Assembly (NCBI RefSeq): GCF_002099425.1
Contig: NW_018344336.1
Location: 62,001-126,000, forward strand
From: Phascolarctos cinereus
Taxonomy: Eukaryota; Chordata; Mammalia; Diprotodontia; Phascolarctidae
Length of the DNA: 64,000 nt
Direction: 5' to 3'
A program made the position numbers and the translations under genes. The notes below the pieces were generated by a model. It was given only the letters and a program-made list of their open reading frames with translations. It searched no databases and was not told the origin of the DNA. Of this stretch, positions 21,540 through 32,992 are shown in pieces; position 1 is the stretch's first letter, and each line of letters begins with the position of its first letter.

Positions 21540-21696
21540 TCCCATGGTTCCGTGAATGAGTTTCTTTTATTTGTAAAATACTGGGAATAACCCCTACCTG
21601 CTTTACTTAGAGTCTTAATTGAACATTTTCTAGGGGATTGCAGGAATAAGCCTAGGCAAGGTCCCTGTTTTCTGCCCTCAGAGAACTCGCTGTCTC
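21540..21696 (-). repeat. Core B, reverse, up to a second inversion point
   Basis: It parallels 11780-11935 base for base apart from scattered differences (CAAGGTCCCTGTTTTCTGCC). It then meets forward core B at GCCAAGTGTATACCCCAGG. The 11.9-kb inversion junction was therefore copied here. Confidence 0.65.
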
Positions 21697-22065
21697 TGCC
21701 AAGTGTATACCCCAGGGTGGCCCAAAGTCCAGGGGGCTTGGGTTCCTTTTTGTATAACCCCAAAGTTATAACTGAAAACTCTGTAAACACCAGCCCTATG
21801 GGGTATCTACCGAATAAATTCTGGGGAGAGCCTTTCCACAGACATTTGGCAGATAGAGCTTGCCTGTCAGAGGGAGGAGAGGCCAAGATGGAAGCCAGCT
21901 AGCCAGGCAGGCAGAAGAGATCTGTGTTCAAGGTCTGGGTCTGCCCTCACTAGCTGTGTGACCTTGGCTATGTCCCTGCCCTCCTCTTGACCTCAGACAC
22001 ACTTTTTTTTTTTCCCAAAGAGAAGGTAAGACCAGGTGAGCTCTGAGATCTCTTGTAGCCCACCA
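21697..22065 (+). repeat. Core B with MIR-like SINE, forward
   Basis: Counterpart of 11936-12300, with the same start at the inversion point. The acceptor-like site reads CCCCAAAG here in place of CCACAG. Confidence 0.65.
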
Positions 22066-22860
22066 TCCAACCCAAATCTACAAGCCCATTCGGACCCAAC
22101 CCCAACATGCTTTCCCCACCCAACCATCTTCTCTGGCTGAGAAGATCCTGGTCCTCTAATGTTTTTCTTTGTGGTAGCCCCAACCACTAAATTCTACATT
22201 CCTCTTCCTCTAAAGGCCAAATGATGACTACACATAGCCTCACCCCACACTGGTCAGGTCACCTACGAGCCCAGGGAGGTGGAAGGCAAAGGTTCCTTAG
22301 TGTCCAACTGAGGACCATTTCTCTCCCATTTGTGGAGGATTAATGGGTCTGGGATGTTATTTTGGTGGTCTCTTTTGGCAGCTACTCAGGCCTCTGAGCC
22401 TAAGGTGACTACTGGGTACATTTCTCATCCCCCAGGAGTCTCTTCAGATAACCACTCCCAGCCCAGAGGTGTGGACAGAGAGCCAAAAGCCAAGCAGAAC
22501 TGAATGTGGGCAAGGTGGACCCCCCAGTGAAAGGTGATGGCAAGTAACATGGATGTCCACTTTAGTGAGTCAGGAGGTACCCACACGGCAACCCTGCCCT
22601 ACCCTCCACTAATGCTACTTTAGTAGGTATATATTCACATATATCAAGATAGGGACAATATATCAATGTACAGAGAATGTATGACAACTCATTCCTATGA
22701 ATATTGTGAATATACTCATGTGTGAGTACTCATATTCTTGCTATATATTCAAATACATAAATATTCTCATACTTCTCTACATACAGTCTCTGACCAAATG
22801 GTAGAAATTAAAATGGAAGAGTAAGTGTTCATGGCCAAAATGTGGTAAGTTTTAAGTGAT
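22066..22860 (+). repeat. Core B tail and short AT block
   Basis: The tail ends at about 22600. The AT block has a perfect TGAGTACTCA at 22723-22732 and leads into LTR-1. Confidence 0.7.
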
Positions 22861-22862
22861 AT

Positions 22863-25573
22863 TGTTGAGGTCTGAGAGGTTTAGAACCCTCAAGGACCAG
22901 AGTACAGGACAGGGTCATCTGGAATGAAGTCACGGACTCAAGCTTTCTTTGAGTCAAGGTGGCAAAGATTTATTGTTATGCCCTCTAGCAGGAAAAGTTT
23001 TTTTTTGTCAGAATGGATGTTTTATTTTAACAGACATCTTTCCTTTTGTTTAAAAAACAAAAAAAACTCGAGAATTCAACCATCATTTCACCCTATTTGG
23101 GAACCAAGTTCCCAACCTAAAACTGAAGAGTTGTTTCTGGAAAACTCACTCTGGAGTCTTTGTTGGCCCCAAGAGATATGGAAGCTGCGTTTCCTAAGTT
23201 TTATTAAGAAAATGAAATCCAATGTGTTCCTTCTCAAGGAGGTGATGGCTGGTCCCTGGGGAAAAAGGTCCTGCACTTGGAGCTGCTGGGGCTCCCAAGG
23301 GTGTTAGCTGGGAAGGGCAAGGCCAGGCCACCAGGTACTGGGTAAATGGGAAGATGGCATCCTTGAGGAAGTCAGTTCCAGAAGCCTAGAATCCATATTT
23401 AGCTTGGGTCTGCCGATGGCTGAGTTTCTTCTCTGACCAGGTATTCTTTAGCTCCAACTCTCTCTCCTTAGCCTGGTGAATCAAATATGGGATTTGGTGT
23501 TTTGCCTCTGCTGGCCGGTTGGCTGCTCACCTTTCTTCTTGCTGAATGACTTCATGGTTTTTTCTTCTGTCAAGGACTGGGTCATCCACTGCTGGGCCCC
23601 ACTGAGCTGGTCATCCCCTTTGATCTCCACAAAGTTAATCTTCTCCCTTCCCTGGTTCCTCTTGCCCTGAAGTCTCTTGCAGGCTTCATCATCAATGAAA
23701 GAGGAGTCTGGGTAATCTCCTGTGGGGAAGCTCAGCCTGGATCAGACTCAGGGTAGTAGCCACTACTGTAATAATCCTGATAGTAAATGCCAGTGGCATT
23801 AGGGTCACCATATGTAGAGAACTGGTTGTAGGGCTGACTGCTGTAGCCCTGCCCAGGCTTGGGCACCCAGGGAGCCCCACTTGAGCCAGCCACCATCTTG
23901 AATTCAAGGGGAGCATTGGCTGCTGAAAGGGGGGATCTGGCTCTGTACCTGGGGGGGAGGGGCTCTTCAGAAGCAGCAGAGACAGGTTAAGGGTATGGCT
24001 CAGCTCCAGGAGGCTCAGCCTTGTCTGGAAGGGAGAAGTTCTCAGGGGCTACTTCCTCATGACTGTCCTCTTCCTCTTGTGTGATCTGCTTTGTCACCTG
24101 TAGGGCAGCACTCTTGGCAGCTGCTTTGATGGCTGAGGGCGATGGGGTGGCAGTGGTGGCACCCACAACAGGGGAAGAGGAGGAAACAGAAGCATATTGG
24201 GCTTGGGGGCTCGTTTGGGGAGCTGGGTGTCTGCCGAGCTGTCAGTGGGTTTTCAGGAAAAAGTGTAGGGCAGGAGCAATCCTTAGTCTCCTTTGTGGAC
24301 AGGTTTTTGGGTTGAGGAAGCAAAGCTGATAAAGCCGTCCCTTCACCAGATCCCTGAAAAACAGTTTTCTTCTTTGTAAGTTCATCTTCCTCTGAATCTG
24401 GATCTCTCCGGTGCAGCTTGGAGGCCACCATCTGCTCTGGCTCCATAGTCCTCTTCTTTAGCTTGGGGAGCCCCAGAGGGGCCCAGGCATCACCAATCAG
24501 AGGGGACAGGTTGAGTCCTGGAGCTGCAGCCCCTGCCCCAGCCCCAGCCCCAGTCCTTGGCCCACCCTGACGGGCTGCGGTCAGACTGAGGCCCAGGGGC
24601 GGGGGGTTGGGGGAGAAGCCACCCAGGCCAGTGGGCGGTCGGGGTTGGGGCTGCAGCTGGGAGTATCTGGCCCTGGCAGAGGGGGCACCCCTGGTGGGGT
24701 TGGGGCAGCCGGGCAGGACCCTTGGGTGGGGGGAGGGAGGCAAAGAGCCCCCCAGGCTGGGTCCAGTGACCTCCTCCTCCTCCTCGGGCTCTGGCTAGTC
24801 CAGCTCGCTCTCTTTGCTGCTGGCGCAGGGGACTAGAGACTTGCCGCTGCCACCTGCCTGCAGGCTCCTTTGCCAGAAGGAGCGGCCTAGTTGAGGCAGG
24901 GGTCCCACAGAGGCCTAGCGGGCCCCACCGGGAGCAGGGCAGGACAGGAGGCAGGAAGACCGGCCTACTCCGCTCCCCGAGGCCTTGCCTCCATGGGAGC
25001 CCAGGACTGCGATTCAGTCTCCACCTGACCAAGGCCTCCCTTCTAGCTTGGGCTGGGGCCCAGGCAGCTCCACATAGATAATGGCCCTGGGCAGAGCTTC
25101 TTACAGAGCCTGCAACCTAGCAGGAAGGATGCTAAAGTTTATAGAGGGAAAGCAGTGAATTATGTGGCAGGTATGCTAATTAGGTGACATTACAACTGTG
25201 TCATTCACTACTGGAAACCAAAGGTAGGGGGTTTCCTAAGAGGCATGTTTTTGCTGTGTTTTGTCTGCGCCAAGATAGTTTGAGGATCTGGTGTCTACAG
25301 CTTGACCTCCGGGTTGTACAGGGTAACTGTGGGGCATCAGTGCTTCATAGTTCTGCTGCTACAAGATGGTCCTGGTCATAGAAGGGAAATTCTACAGAGG
25401 TCAGCTTGTTCTTGTAACAGGGAGACACAGTTTGCCTCACTGGGCCCACTCATCACTGCCAGAGATAGGGCCCTTGGGCTGGAGGGAAGCTCTCAGGTAT
25501 AGTGTTTCTGACAACAGGGAGAAATATGATCTTAGATGTGGGGTCACAGTACAAGCACCCAAGCACCCCATCA
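22863..25573 (-). mobile_element. LTR-1 solo LTR interrupted by the PRCC retrocopy (fossil)
   Basis: LTR sequence occupies 22863-22997 and 25084-25573, about 625 bp in total. It is split by a processed retrocopy of a host gene. The LTR copies at 13.1, 43.5 and 58.9 kb are uninterrupted at this point, so the retrocopy came later than the LTR. This copy opens the first higher-order repeat. Confidence 0.65.
22998..25083 (-). pseudogene. PRCC: Processed pseudogene of PRCC (splicing-associated proline-rich protein)
   Basis: A retrocopy of the PRCC mRNA, a proline-rich nuclear protein linked to pre-mRNA splicing and mitotic checkpoint control. It covers the whole transcript without introns: a GC-rich 5' leader (24843-25083), a coding region equivalent to 24842-23386, a 3' UTR with a polyadenylation signal (complement near 23021-23026) and a poly-A tail seen as a T-run at 22998-23006. 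Recognisable stretches, from N to C terminus, are GGLFASLPPPKGPA, GLPKLKKR, DSEEDELTKKK, LSALLPQPKNL, FSTYGDPNATG, FVEIKGDDQLSGAQQWMT, SLTEEKTMKSFSKKKGEQ and LIHQAKERELELKNTWSE followed by the terminal QAKYGF. The start codon reads AAG, a stop lies at about codon 16 (24795-24797), and the coding length of 1457 bp is not a multiple of three, so frames shift at least once. A degraded target-site duplication (GCCCT...GCAG...) flanks it at 22980-22997 and 25084-25096. It is dead as a protein gene. Human PRCC has 491 residues, so the copy is nearly full length. Confidence 0.92.
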
Positions 25574-25600
25574 GTATAATGTTGTCTGTTTATTTCTTAG

Positions 25601-26005
25601 GGTAGCTAGGTTACACAGGGGACAGAGTGCTGGGCCTGGAGTCAGGAAGGCTGCTTTTCCTGAGTTCAAATCTGGACTTAGACACATACTAGCTGTGTGA
25701 CCCTGGCCATGTCACTTCATCCTCTTCCCTCATCTGCTAAATGAGTTGTAGAAGGAACTGGCAAACCACTCCACTATCTTAGCTAAAAAATTTTAAATTG
25801 GGTCACAAAGAGCCAAAATGGATTGAAACACAACAAAAAAAAAGAAAGAAAATTATTTTTTTATCCCTTTGTTCTTGTTGATTTTGCTCAGTCATGTCTG
25901 TCCCTTCATGATCCTGTTGGGGGTTTTCTTGGTCAGGATGACGTCCTGGTTTGCCGTTTCCCTTTCTAGCTCATTTGACACATGACAAAATGAAGGATGG
26001 ATTTG
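25601..26005. repeat. Inverted SINE pair (second member partial)
   Basis: A sense RTE-tailed SINE (25601-25850) ends in a short proto-(AAAG) A-tail. The antisense partner (about 25862-26005) stops at GACACATGACAAAATGAAGG without its head. The same partial partner occurs at 44.5 and 59.9 kb. Confidence 0.75.
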
Positions 26006-26092
26006 ATTACTCTTTGAGGAAATGGGGACCCCATGTCATCTCTGTCCTCCACAGCCACAAATAGCAGAAACAGGTGTTCTTGGATTCCCTAG

Positions 26093-26267
26093 TAGGGGTG
26101 GGGAACCTGCAGCCTCCAGACCACATGTGGCCCTCTAGGTCCTCAAATGTGGCCCTTCAACTGAACCCAAACGTTCAGAGGATAAACGTTTGGCTTCAGT
26201 CAAAGGGCCACACTTGACGACGTAGAGGGCCACAGGTAGTCTTGAAGCCTCAGGTTGCCAACCCTTG
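26093..26267. mobile_element. hAT-type MITE, copy 3
   Basis: 175 bp. The first base is T in place of C (TAGGGGTGGGGAACC), a change shared with the 44.7- and 60.1-kb copies, which marks them as one lineage. Flanks are TTCCCTAG and AGTCCTAG. Confidence 0.8.
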
Positions 26268-26479
26268 AGTCCTAGTCGTTTGATTTTTGGTCTAGAAATT
26301 GTTTTCATCTGATTGTTTTACTTTTAATATTTGTGTCCAACTTATGCTTCCACAACCTTCTGAACAAGTTTACCCCATCTCTCTGAAGATATGTGTGCCT
26401 TAATATTGATTTTGTAGCTACTTTCCAAGAAGGGTTCAAAAAGTTTGTAGTGAATGTAATAGTACGTAATAACTACAAT

Positions 26480-26727
26480 TTCTAAAGTATTTTGAGGTTT
26501 GCAAAGCACTTTACAAACATGATCGCATCTGATCCTTACAGCAAAACCAGGAGGTAGGTCCTCTTCTCCTCCAGATTTTACAGTTGAAGAAACTGGAGCA
26601 GGCAGAAGTTAAGTGACTTCACTAGAACCTCACAGAGCTGGTCAGTGTGTGAGACTTCATTTGAACTCTGGGCTTTCTGGCTTCAGGCTCAGTGCTCTAT
26701 CTGCTGAGCTACCAGCTACCTAATGGT
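26480..26727 (-). repeat. CORE-SINE, antisense
   Basis: It includes GCAAAGCACTTTACAAACATG and ends CTACCAGCTACC. Same position in the unit as 19960-20215. Confidence 0.75.
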
Positions 26728-26909
26728 ACCAGATTTTAACAATTATTACTGGGTTATAAGACACGACAAATATGAAGATTTCATAGAAACTTGGGAAGAA
26801 TTATGGATCTTTATGCAGAGTCAAATAAGCAAAACCAGTAAAAGAGTGTGAGCCTGACTGCAAGAAAGTAATTTGGAAAAGAAAATGCTTTATGAAATGA
26901 TTGTATAAG

Positions 26910-26910
<1 letters not shown>

Positions 26911-26974
<64 letters not shown>

Positions 26975-27046
26975 GAGAAGAAGAAGAAGAAGAAGAAGAA
27001 AAGAAGAAGAAGAAGAAGAAGAAGAAGAAGAAGAAGAAGAAGAAAA
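26911..27046. repeat. Composite (TG)n(AG)n(AAG)n microsatellite
   Basis: (TG)n, (AG)n and then an AAG run that is interrupted near 27000 (AAGAAAAGAAG). It is the shortest and least pure of the three AAG-bearing copies. Confidence 0.9.
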
Positions 27047-27302
27047 AGTGAAAGAGGGAAGGGAGGAGAAAGACACAAAGTAAGAATGTGTGTCCTTTTC
27101 TCAATGCCCAACTTCTTTCCATTCATTAATCATAATGTGGAATGGGTCAAGTTGGAAGGGTTTTTTTTTATGGGACACAGCTTTGTCTCTTGTATTTTCC
27201 TTAAATGGGCATTAACTTTGCTATTTGCTTAAATAAAGTGATAATGTGGTCCTATCCAGTCACAGCCTGGTGACAAAGTGTGTATACCTCTGTTCGTGAA
27301 GT

Positions 27303-27847
27303 TGTTCCACTAGGTGAGAAATAACTCATTTGGACTCAAGAGGGATGAAGTTAAAACCCCAATTTATTCTGCAGTTGCAACCCCAGGTGTCCTGTGGACA
27401 CATTGTACCAAAGTAGGAGTTCACTATATCTCTATTCCTGGCAGCAAAGTCCCTCCTCGTTTTCTCACTGGCTGAGTACTGCAGAGTATGCAACTTTCTG
27501 GTATGCCTATTACACATCTACTGCTTGACATGTCATCCATCCTTCTTTATATACCCCATGTTCAGAAAATGGTGCCTTAGCCCCTCCTGGAATTGCAGAA
27601 GCTAATATTTATGTCTAATAAGCATGTGCCCGCCAAGCAAAGCTTAACCTTGTCCTACTTACTAACTTCTATCAGCAAAACAAGATAAGACCAGCTTTAT
27701 CCTATGTTACCTAGTTACTTTTAGCCCTTGTTTCAATTTTATGGAATCTTTTGTTCTGATTAACTTCTATCAGCAAAACATGAGACCTGCTGTATTCTGT
27801 TTTATTTAGTTACTTCTCTAAATATTTGCTCCAAATGTATGGGAACA
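27303..27847 (-). mobile_element. LTR-2 solo LTR (endogenous retrovirus fossil)
   Basis: A 545-bp block beginning TGTTCCACTAGG and ending GGGAACA. On the minus strand it carries AATAAA about 60 bp from its 3' end, in LTR order. It has an internal duplicated motif (AACTTCTATCAGCAAAACA at about 27665 and 27761). It sits inside the start of core A. Units at 20.7, 33.6, 36.0, 42.1, 52.1, 54.5 and 57.5 kb run through the same point without it. No internal genes are present and the family is not recognised. Confidence 0.65.
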
Positions 27848-28400
27848 AAGATCTTCCTTATATCTCTCACCTATATTTCTGGCCTCATATTGACCAAAAA
27901 GTGAATTTTGGTCCTGCTTCTGGCCTCTTCACCCTCTCCTGGGCTCTCACCTGAAGCCCCAGGAAGATGTTCAAGGAGGGTTCTGGGTAAAGCAGCTAGG
28001 GGTCATCCCCCTTATTTCAGAAATAAACAAAACATTCAGGGAAGTCATGGATTTTACTAGGGCTCATCCTGCTCACTGTGTTTCCCAGGGTGGCCCAAAG
28101 TTGAGTATGGGTAGGCTTTGTTTGCCCTTCTCTTAAGCCCACAGTCATAACTGAACCCCCAAGTTCTTGGGAAACCTGCCCAGAGGCTTCTGCGGAGTAC
28201 CTTCCAGGGACCCTCAGCCCATGATGCTTGGTTCTCAGAGGAGGAAGAGATGGAGGCTGGACTTAAGGTCTGCCTCTGGCCTTTACTGGTTGTATGATCT
28301 TGGCCATGTCCCTGCCCTTCTAGTAATCTCAGTTATGTTTTCTCTAAATTAGGAGGTTGGATCAGATGAGCTCTGGGGTCTCTTTTAGTCCTAAACCCTA
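27848..28400 (+). repeat. Core A with MIR-like SINE
   Basis: It contains CTTCACCCTCTCCTGGGC, the acceptor-like TCTTAAGCCCACAG ending at about 28143, and the MIR-like part from about 28260 (TTGTATGATCTTGGCC). Confidence 0.65.
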
Positions 28401-29145
28401 TCCACACCTGTAAGTGCATTCAGACTCTATCCCCACATCCATACCCCTTCCAAAAATTTAGCCAACTGCCTGCCCCTCACTCCCCCCATGAGAAGGCCAT
28501 GCTTTCCCTGGGGCAGCCTCCAAGCCAGTGCTGAGATGATTCCAACCATAAAGATCGGAAGAAATCCAGTGGTTCTTCCTGGACCTGCCTTCTGAACCAG
28601 AGATGCCCCCACCCCTCACCGCACAGGTAGTGTTACACACCAAAGCCCCTGGGGACTGGAAAGAGAAGGTTCCGAAAGAGAACGTTTGGGGACTGTTTCC
28701 CTACAATGGGCAGGCATCCTGGGGTCTGGGCCTGATGTTTTCTGGCCCTGATGTTTTCTGGCCCTTTTCTCCCATGCACAATAGGAAGAATTTCAGGTGG
28801 GCTTTGGGCGGGTCCACTGCCCTCTCTGCCCTCTCAGATCCCCACTCCAAGGCATCCTGGTCCTCAGGTTACAGCCAATGGGAGCTGAGTGTCGGCCGGT
28901 GACGTCAGAGTGCACCTTGATGAGGCAGGCGTCCTCCAACCAATCCCGCTGCTCCCTCTGCCCGCCCCATGACACATCCCGCTCACCCGTTTCCATGGAA
29001 ACAGCATCGATCCCAGTCACACCCTATTGATCTCATTTTCTGCCCTCCCTCAGGGCCCTCTCCAGCTCATTGTCTTTCTTCCAAACACATTCTCTTGCTC
29101 TTTCCTCCTCCCCCACAACCTCTACAAGTGTCTCGAGCTGCCAGC
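28401..29145 (+). promoter_or_regulatory. Promoter-like cassette (P5)
   Basis: CCAAT 28875-28879, perfect CRE 28900-28907, CCAAT 28940-28944 and perfect X-box palindrome 28989-29002. Spacings are 25, 40 and 49 bp, identical to P4. A short tandem duplication (CCTGATGTTTTCTGGC) lies upstream near 28731. Confidence 0.62.
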
Positions 29146-29148
29146 TGG

Positions 29149-29358
29149 GGCTCTATCCACTGTGCCACCTAGCTGCCCCCAAGAGTCTTAATTGATATCT
29201 ATTAAAATTATTTCTTGGGGGCAGCTAGGTACTGCAGTGGATAGAGCACTGGCCCTGGAGTCAGTAGGACCTGAGTTCAAATCTGGCAACAGACACACCA
29301 CACTCACTAGCTGTGTGACCCTAGGCTAGTCACTAAACCCCAACCTACCTCACCAAGT
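29149..29358. repeat. SINE-head hairpin and short SINE
   Basis: An isolated antisense SINE head (29149-29183, ending CACCTAGCTGCCCCC) faces the head of a complete short SINE (29213-29358). The loop between them is about 30 bp. The roughly 1.3-kb AT block normally found between cassette and SINE is missing here. Confidence 0.75.
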
Positions 29359-29419
29359 AAAAAAAATTATGAAATTATTTTACTGGAGGTACATGAGTGT
29401 TAGTGTATATAACTGTAGG

Positions 29420-29510
29420 ACTGTGTGTGTGGTTCTATGTGTGTGTGTGTGTGTTTCTGTGTGTGTGTCTGTGTACGCGCGCACACGTGTGTGTGTGTGT
29501 TGCGTGTTTC
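29420..29510. repeat. TG-rich run with a CGCGCG core
   Basis: Alternating purine-pyrimidine sequence including GTACGCGCGCACACGTG, a classic Z-DNA-prone pattern. The equivalent runs at 48003 and 63435 carry GTGCGCACGCAC. Confidence 0.8.
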
Positions 29511-30715
29511 TCTTCCAACTTCCATTCCTCCTCAGGTTCAATCACTCCTAACACCCTGAATTAGATAATATTGGAGCTTGTTTCATGGAGGCCACATTTT
29601 TCTGTATTGTGCCTTCCTTTAGATTTCTATTAACTAAAATATTAACTCCAATCTCTTTGAGCCTATTGAAGAAGTGTTCATGCCCCTCCTAGTGAAGTTA
29701 TTCTCTTATATTTCTGGCCTCATTTTGACAAACAATTGGATTTTGCTCCTGTTTCTGGCCTCTTCAGGCTGTTTGCAGAAGGGGACAATTTTAGTGATAG
29801 ATGTGCATGAGGCTGATCTAGGAAGGGTGGAAGAGAGGCCCTCTTTTCCTGAGAGTCAGAACCCCACTGACCTGCGCAGGAAAGGAAAGGAAAGCTCTGC
29901 TCAGGGGTTATTCTACTTCCTTTCCCGCCCTGAATCCCAGAGACCCCCTTCTGCAGCCCAAGGAGGTCCCTTTTCACAGCTGAAAATGCTCTGCTCTGTT
30001 CTATGGATAACCTCCACCTTCCTTCCCCTCAATGAAAGCCCAACTGCCACCCAGCCCACCTCCACCAAGCAGTGCTTCACCCCTGCTTCTCCAAGGCTTG
30101 TCTCCTTAGGCCAAGGCTTTGCCACCATTAACACACTGGGAATGTCCAAGGCACACCTTTTCCCTCACTAGACCAGGATTTCTCTGGGAGCAGGAAACAG
30201 GGACCTTGCCAAGACTCATTCTTGCAAGCCCCAGGATAATGTTCAATTAGGACTCTGAGTGAAGCAGGTGGGGGTCATCACCCTTATTTCAGAAGTTGAA
30301 GAAAGTGTTTCAGGGAAGTCAAGGGATTTGCTAAGCCTCACTCTGTTAAGTGTGTGCCCCAGGCCAGCCCAAACCTGAGAGGGAACAGGTGCTGTTTACT
30401 TAATCCCACAATAATAATTTAAAACATCCCAAATATTAGGTCTATGCGGAACATGCCCACTGAATTCTGGGGAGACCCTTTTCAGGGACATTGGGCTCAT
30501 GAAGCTTAGCTGTCAGAGGAAGGAGAGGCCAAGCTGGAAGCCAGCTAGCCTGGCAGGCAAGAGAGATCTGGGTTCAAGGCCTGGGTCTGCCCTCATTGGC
30601 TCTGTGACCTTGGACATGTCCCTGGCCTCCTCTTCACCTCAGACACACTTTTTCTCAAAAGAGGAGGTTGGTCAAATGAGCTCTGAGTTGTCTTCTAACC
30701 CTCCATCTTACCTAA
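29511..30715 (+). repeat. Core B with MIR-like SINE
   Basis: Full-length forward copy: GAATTAGATAATATTGGAGC, then CCACCATTAACACACTGG, CCTCACTAGACCAGG and the MIR-like part from about 30550. Open frames of 78-165 codons appear but are not shared in frame with the 16-kb copy. Confidence 0.65.
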
Positions 30716-31660
30716 ATCTGAGAGCCCATTTGGACCCAATTCCCCCTACCCCTGCCTTCCACACCCAACCACCTTCTCTGGCTGAGAAGACCCTGCTTCT
30801 CTAATGTTTTACTTTGGGGTATTCCCCAGTCACAAAATTCTACTTTGCTCTAAGTCTATAGGCCAAATGAGAACTAGAAAGAGCCCCATTGCACACAGGT
30901 GAGGTTACCCTCAGAGCCCATGGAGGTAGAAGGCAAAAGTTCCTTAGTGTCCAACTGAGAACCATTTCTCTCCCTTTTCTGAAGGGTCCAAGGGTCTGGG
31001 ATATCACTTTGGTGGCCTCTCTTGGCAGCTGCTCAAGCCTCTGAACCTCAGGTGACCATTGGGTACATTTCTCATCCCCCAGGATTCTCTTGCTCCTCAA
31101 TCCTCACTCCCAGCCCAGAGGTGTGGACAGGGAGCCAAAAGTCAAGCAGAACTGAATCTGGGCAAGGTGGACCCCCCAGTGAGAGCCGATGGCAAGTAAC
31201 ATGGATGTTCACTTTGGTGAGTCAGGAGGCCCCAACGTGAAAAGCCTGCAGCACCTCTAGTAATTCTACATTAACACGTATGTTTTCATACATATGTGTA
31301 TATATTTGTATATACATACATATATATACACATACATATATATACACATACATATATATATACACATACATATATATACACATACATATATATACACATA
31401 CATATATATACACAAATATATAGCAAGATACAGAGAATATATGAATAGGCAAAGAATATATGACAACTCATTCTTATGAATATGGTGAATGAATTCACAT
31501 GTAAATACTCCCATTCTCTCCATACATTCAAATACCTAAATACTCACATAGTTCCTCTACATACAGTCTATGGCCACAGAGGTAGAAATTGAAACAAAGT
31601 AGTAAGTGTTCACGATGAAACTATGTTAAGTTTTAAGTCATATAATCCGGTTTTTTCTTT
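30716..31660 (+). repeat. Core B tail, minisatellite and short AT block
   Basis: The tail runs to about 31260. A tandem run of the 16-18 bp unit ACATACATATATATACAC occupies about 31300-31420. The AT block then ends at an LTR-1-free site (AAGTCATATAATCC at about 31640). Confidence 0.75.
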
Positions 31661-31666
31661 TCCTAG

Positions 31667-32168
31667 GGTAGCTAGATCACACAGTGAACAGAGTGCTGGG
31701 ACTGGCGTCAGGAAGGCTCCCCTTCCAGACTCCAAATCTAACCTTAGACAATTACAAGTTGTGTGACCCTGGACAAGTGACTTAACCCTCAGTTTCCTCA
31801 TCTATCAAATGAGCTGGAGAAGGAAATGGCAAAGCACTCTACTATCTTGGTCAGAAAACTTTAAATGGAGTCACAGAGAGTCAAATGTGATTGAAACACA
31901 ATAAAAGAATCTTTTTTCTTGTACCTCTGCTGTTATATTTGTTCAGTCATGTATGACTCTTCATGACCCTGTTGGGGATGTTCTTCGCCAAGATAATGGA
32001 CTGATTTGCCATTTCTCTCTCCAGCTTATTTGATATATGAGGAAACTCAGGTAAAAACATTAAATGACTTGCCCAAGGGCACAAAGCTAGTAAGTTTCTG
32101 AGAGACGATTGGAACTCAAGCCTTCCTGATTGCTGGCAATCTTTCTATTGCGCCACCTAGGTGCTCTA
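31667..32168. repeat. Inverted pair of RTE-tailed SINEs
   Basis: Sense copy 31667-31912 and antisense copy 31920-32168, both near full length. Confidence 0.8.
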
Positions 32169-32381
32169 CAAGTTTATCTACACGTGTGCAAATATTTGCA
32201 TAAAAATACATATGTATGTAGATATAAATGTACTATAGATGGTCAACATGTCTATACAGCATGTAGATTTGGCTACATGGTGCCTCTATGAGATTGCCAG
32301 CAGCCCTGGGAGATAAGGGATGGATTTGATTACCCTTTGAGGAAAGGAAGCCCCAGACAGAGGTGTTCTTGGATTACCCAG

Positions 32382-32532
32382 CAGGGGTGGGGAACCTGCA
32401 GCCTCCAGAGTACATGTGGCCCTCTAGGTCCTCAACTGTGGCCCTTCAACTGAATCCAAACTTCACAGAACAAAAGTTTGGGTTCAATCAGAGGGCCGCA
32501 GGTGACCTCCAGGCCTTAGGCTGTCCACCTCT
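32382..32532. mobile_element. hAT-type MITE, copy 4 (internally shortened)
   Basis: 151 bp. Both termini are present, but about 23 bp of the right arm (the CACACTTGAGG part) is missing, so the stem is interrupted. Confidence 0.75.
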
Positions 32533-32744
32533 GAATCTTAGTGGATGGAGTTGAGGTCTGGAAATTATTTTCATCCGATATTTTTACACTCAATCTTTGT
32601 GTCAAACTTTATGCTTCCATAGCCTTCTGAACAAGGTTACCCCATCCCCTCTGAAGATATGTGGGCCTCAATATTAATGTGGTAGCTACTTTCCAGGAAA
32701 GCTTGAGAAACTTTGTGGTGAATGTAATAATAGGTAATAGTTAC

Positions 32745-32992
32745 CATTTCTAAAGTCTTTTCAGGTTTGTAAAGGACTTTACAAATATGGTCTCACGTGA
32801 TCTTCACAGCAAAACCAGGCAGTAGGTGCTTTTCTCCTTCCGATTTTACAGTTGAGTAAACTGAGGCAGGCATATGTTAAGTGATTTGCCTAGGATCTCT
32901 CAGAGCTGTTCAGTGTGTGAGACTGGATTTGAACCTGGATTTATCCTGACTTTAGGCTCAGTGCTCTATCCACTGTGCTACCTAGCTGCCTA
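32745..32992 (-). repeat. CORE-SINE, antisense
   Basis: It ends CTACCTAGCTGCC, and its tail complement begins near TAATAGTTACC. Confidence 0.75.

Noticed and set aside
22998-25083. PRCC copy as an active gene
   Set aside because: Lost start codon, early stop, net frameshift, no introns and a poly-A tail identify a processed pseudogene.
31300-31420. CRISPR-like regular repeat
   Set aside because: It is a simple 16-18 bp minisatellite of TATA/CACA composition without unique spacers, in a vertebrate genome.
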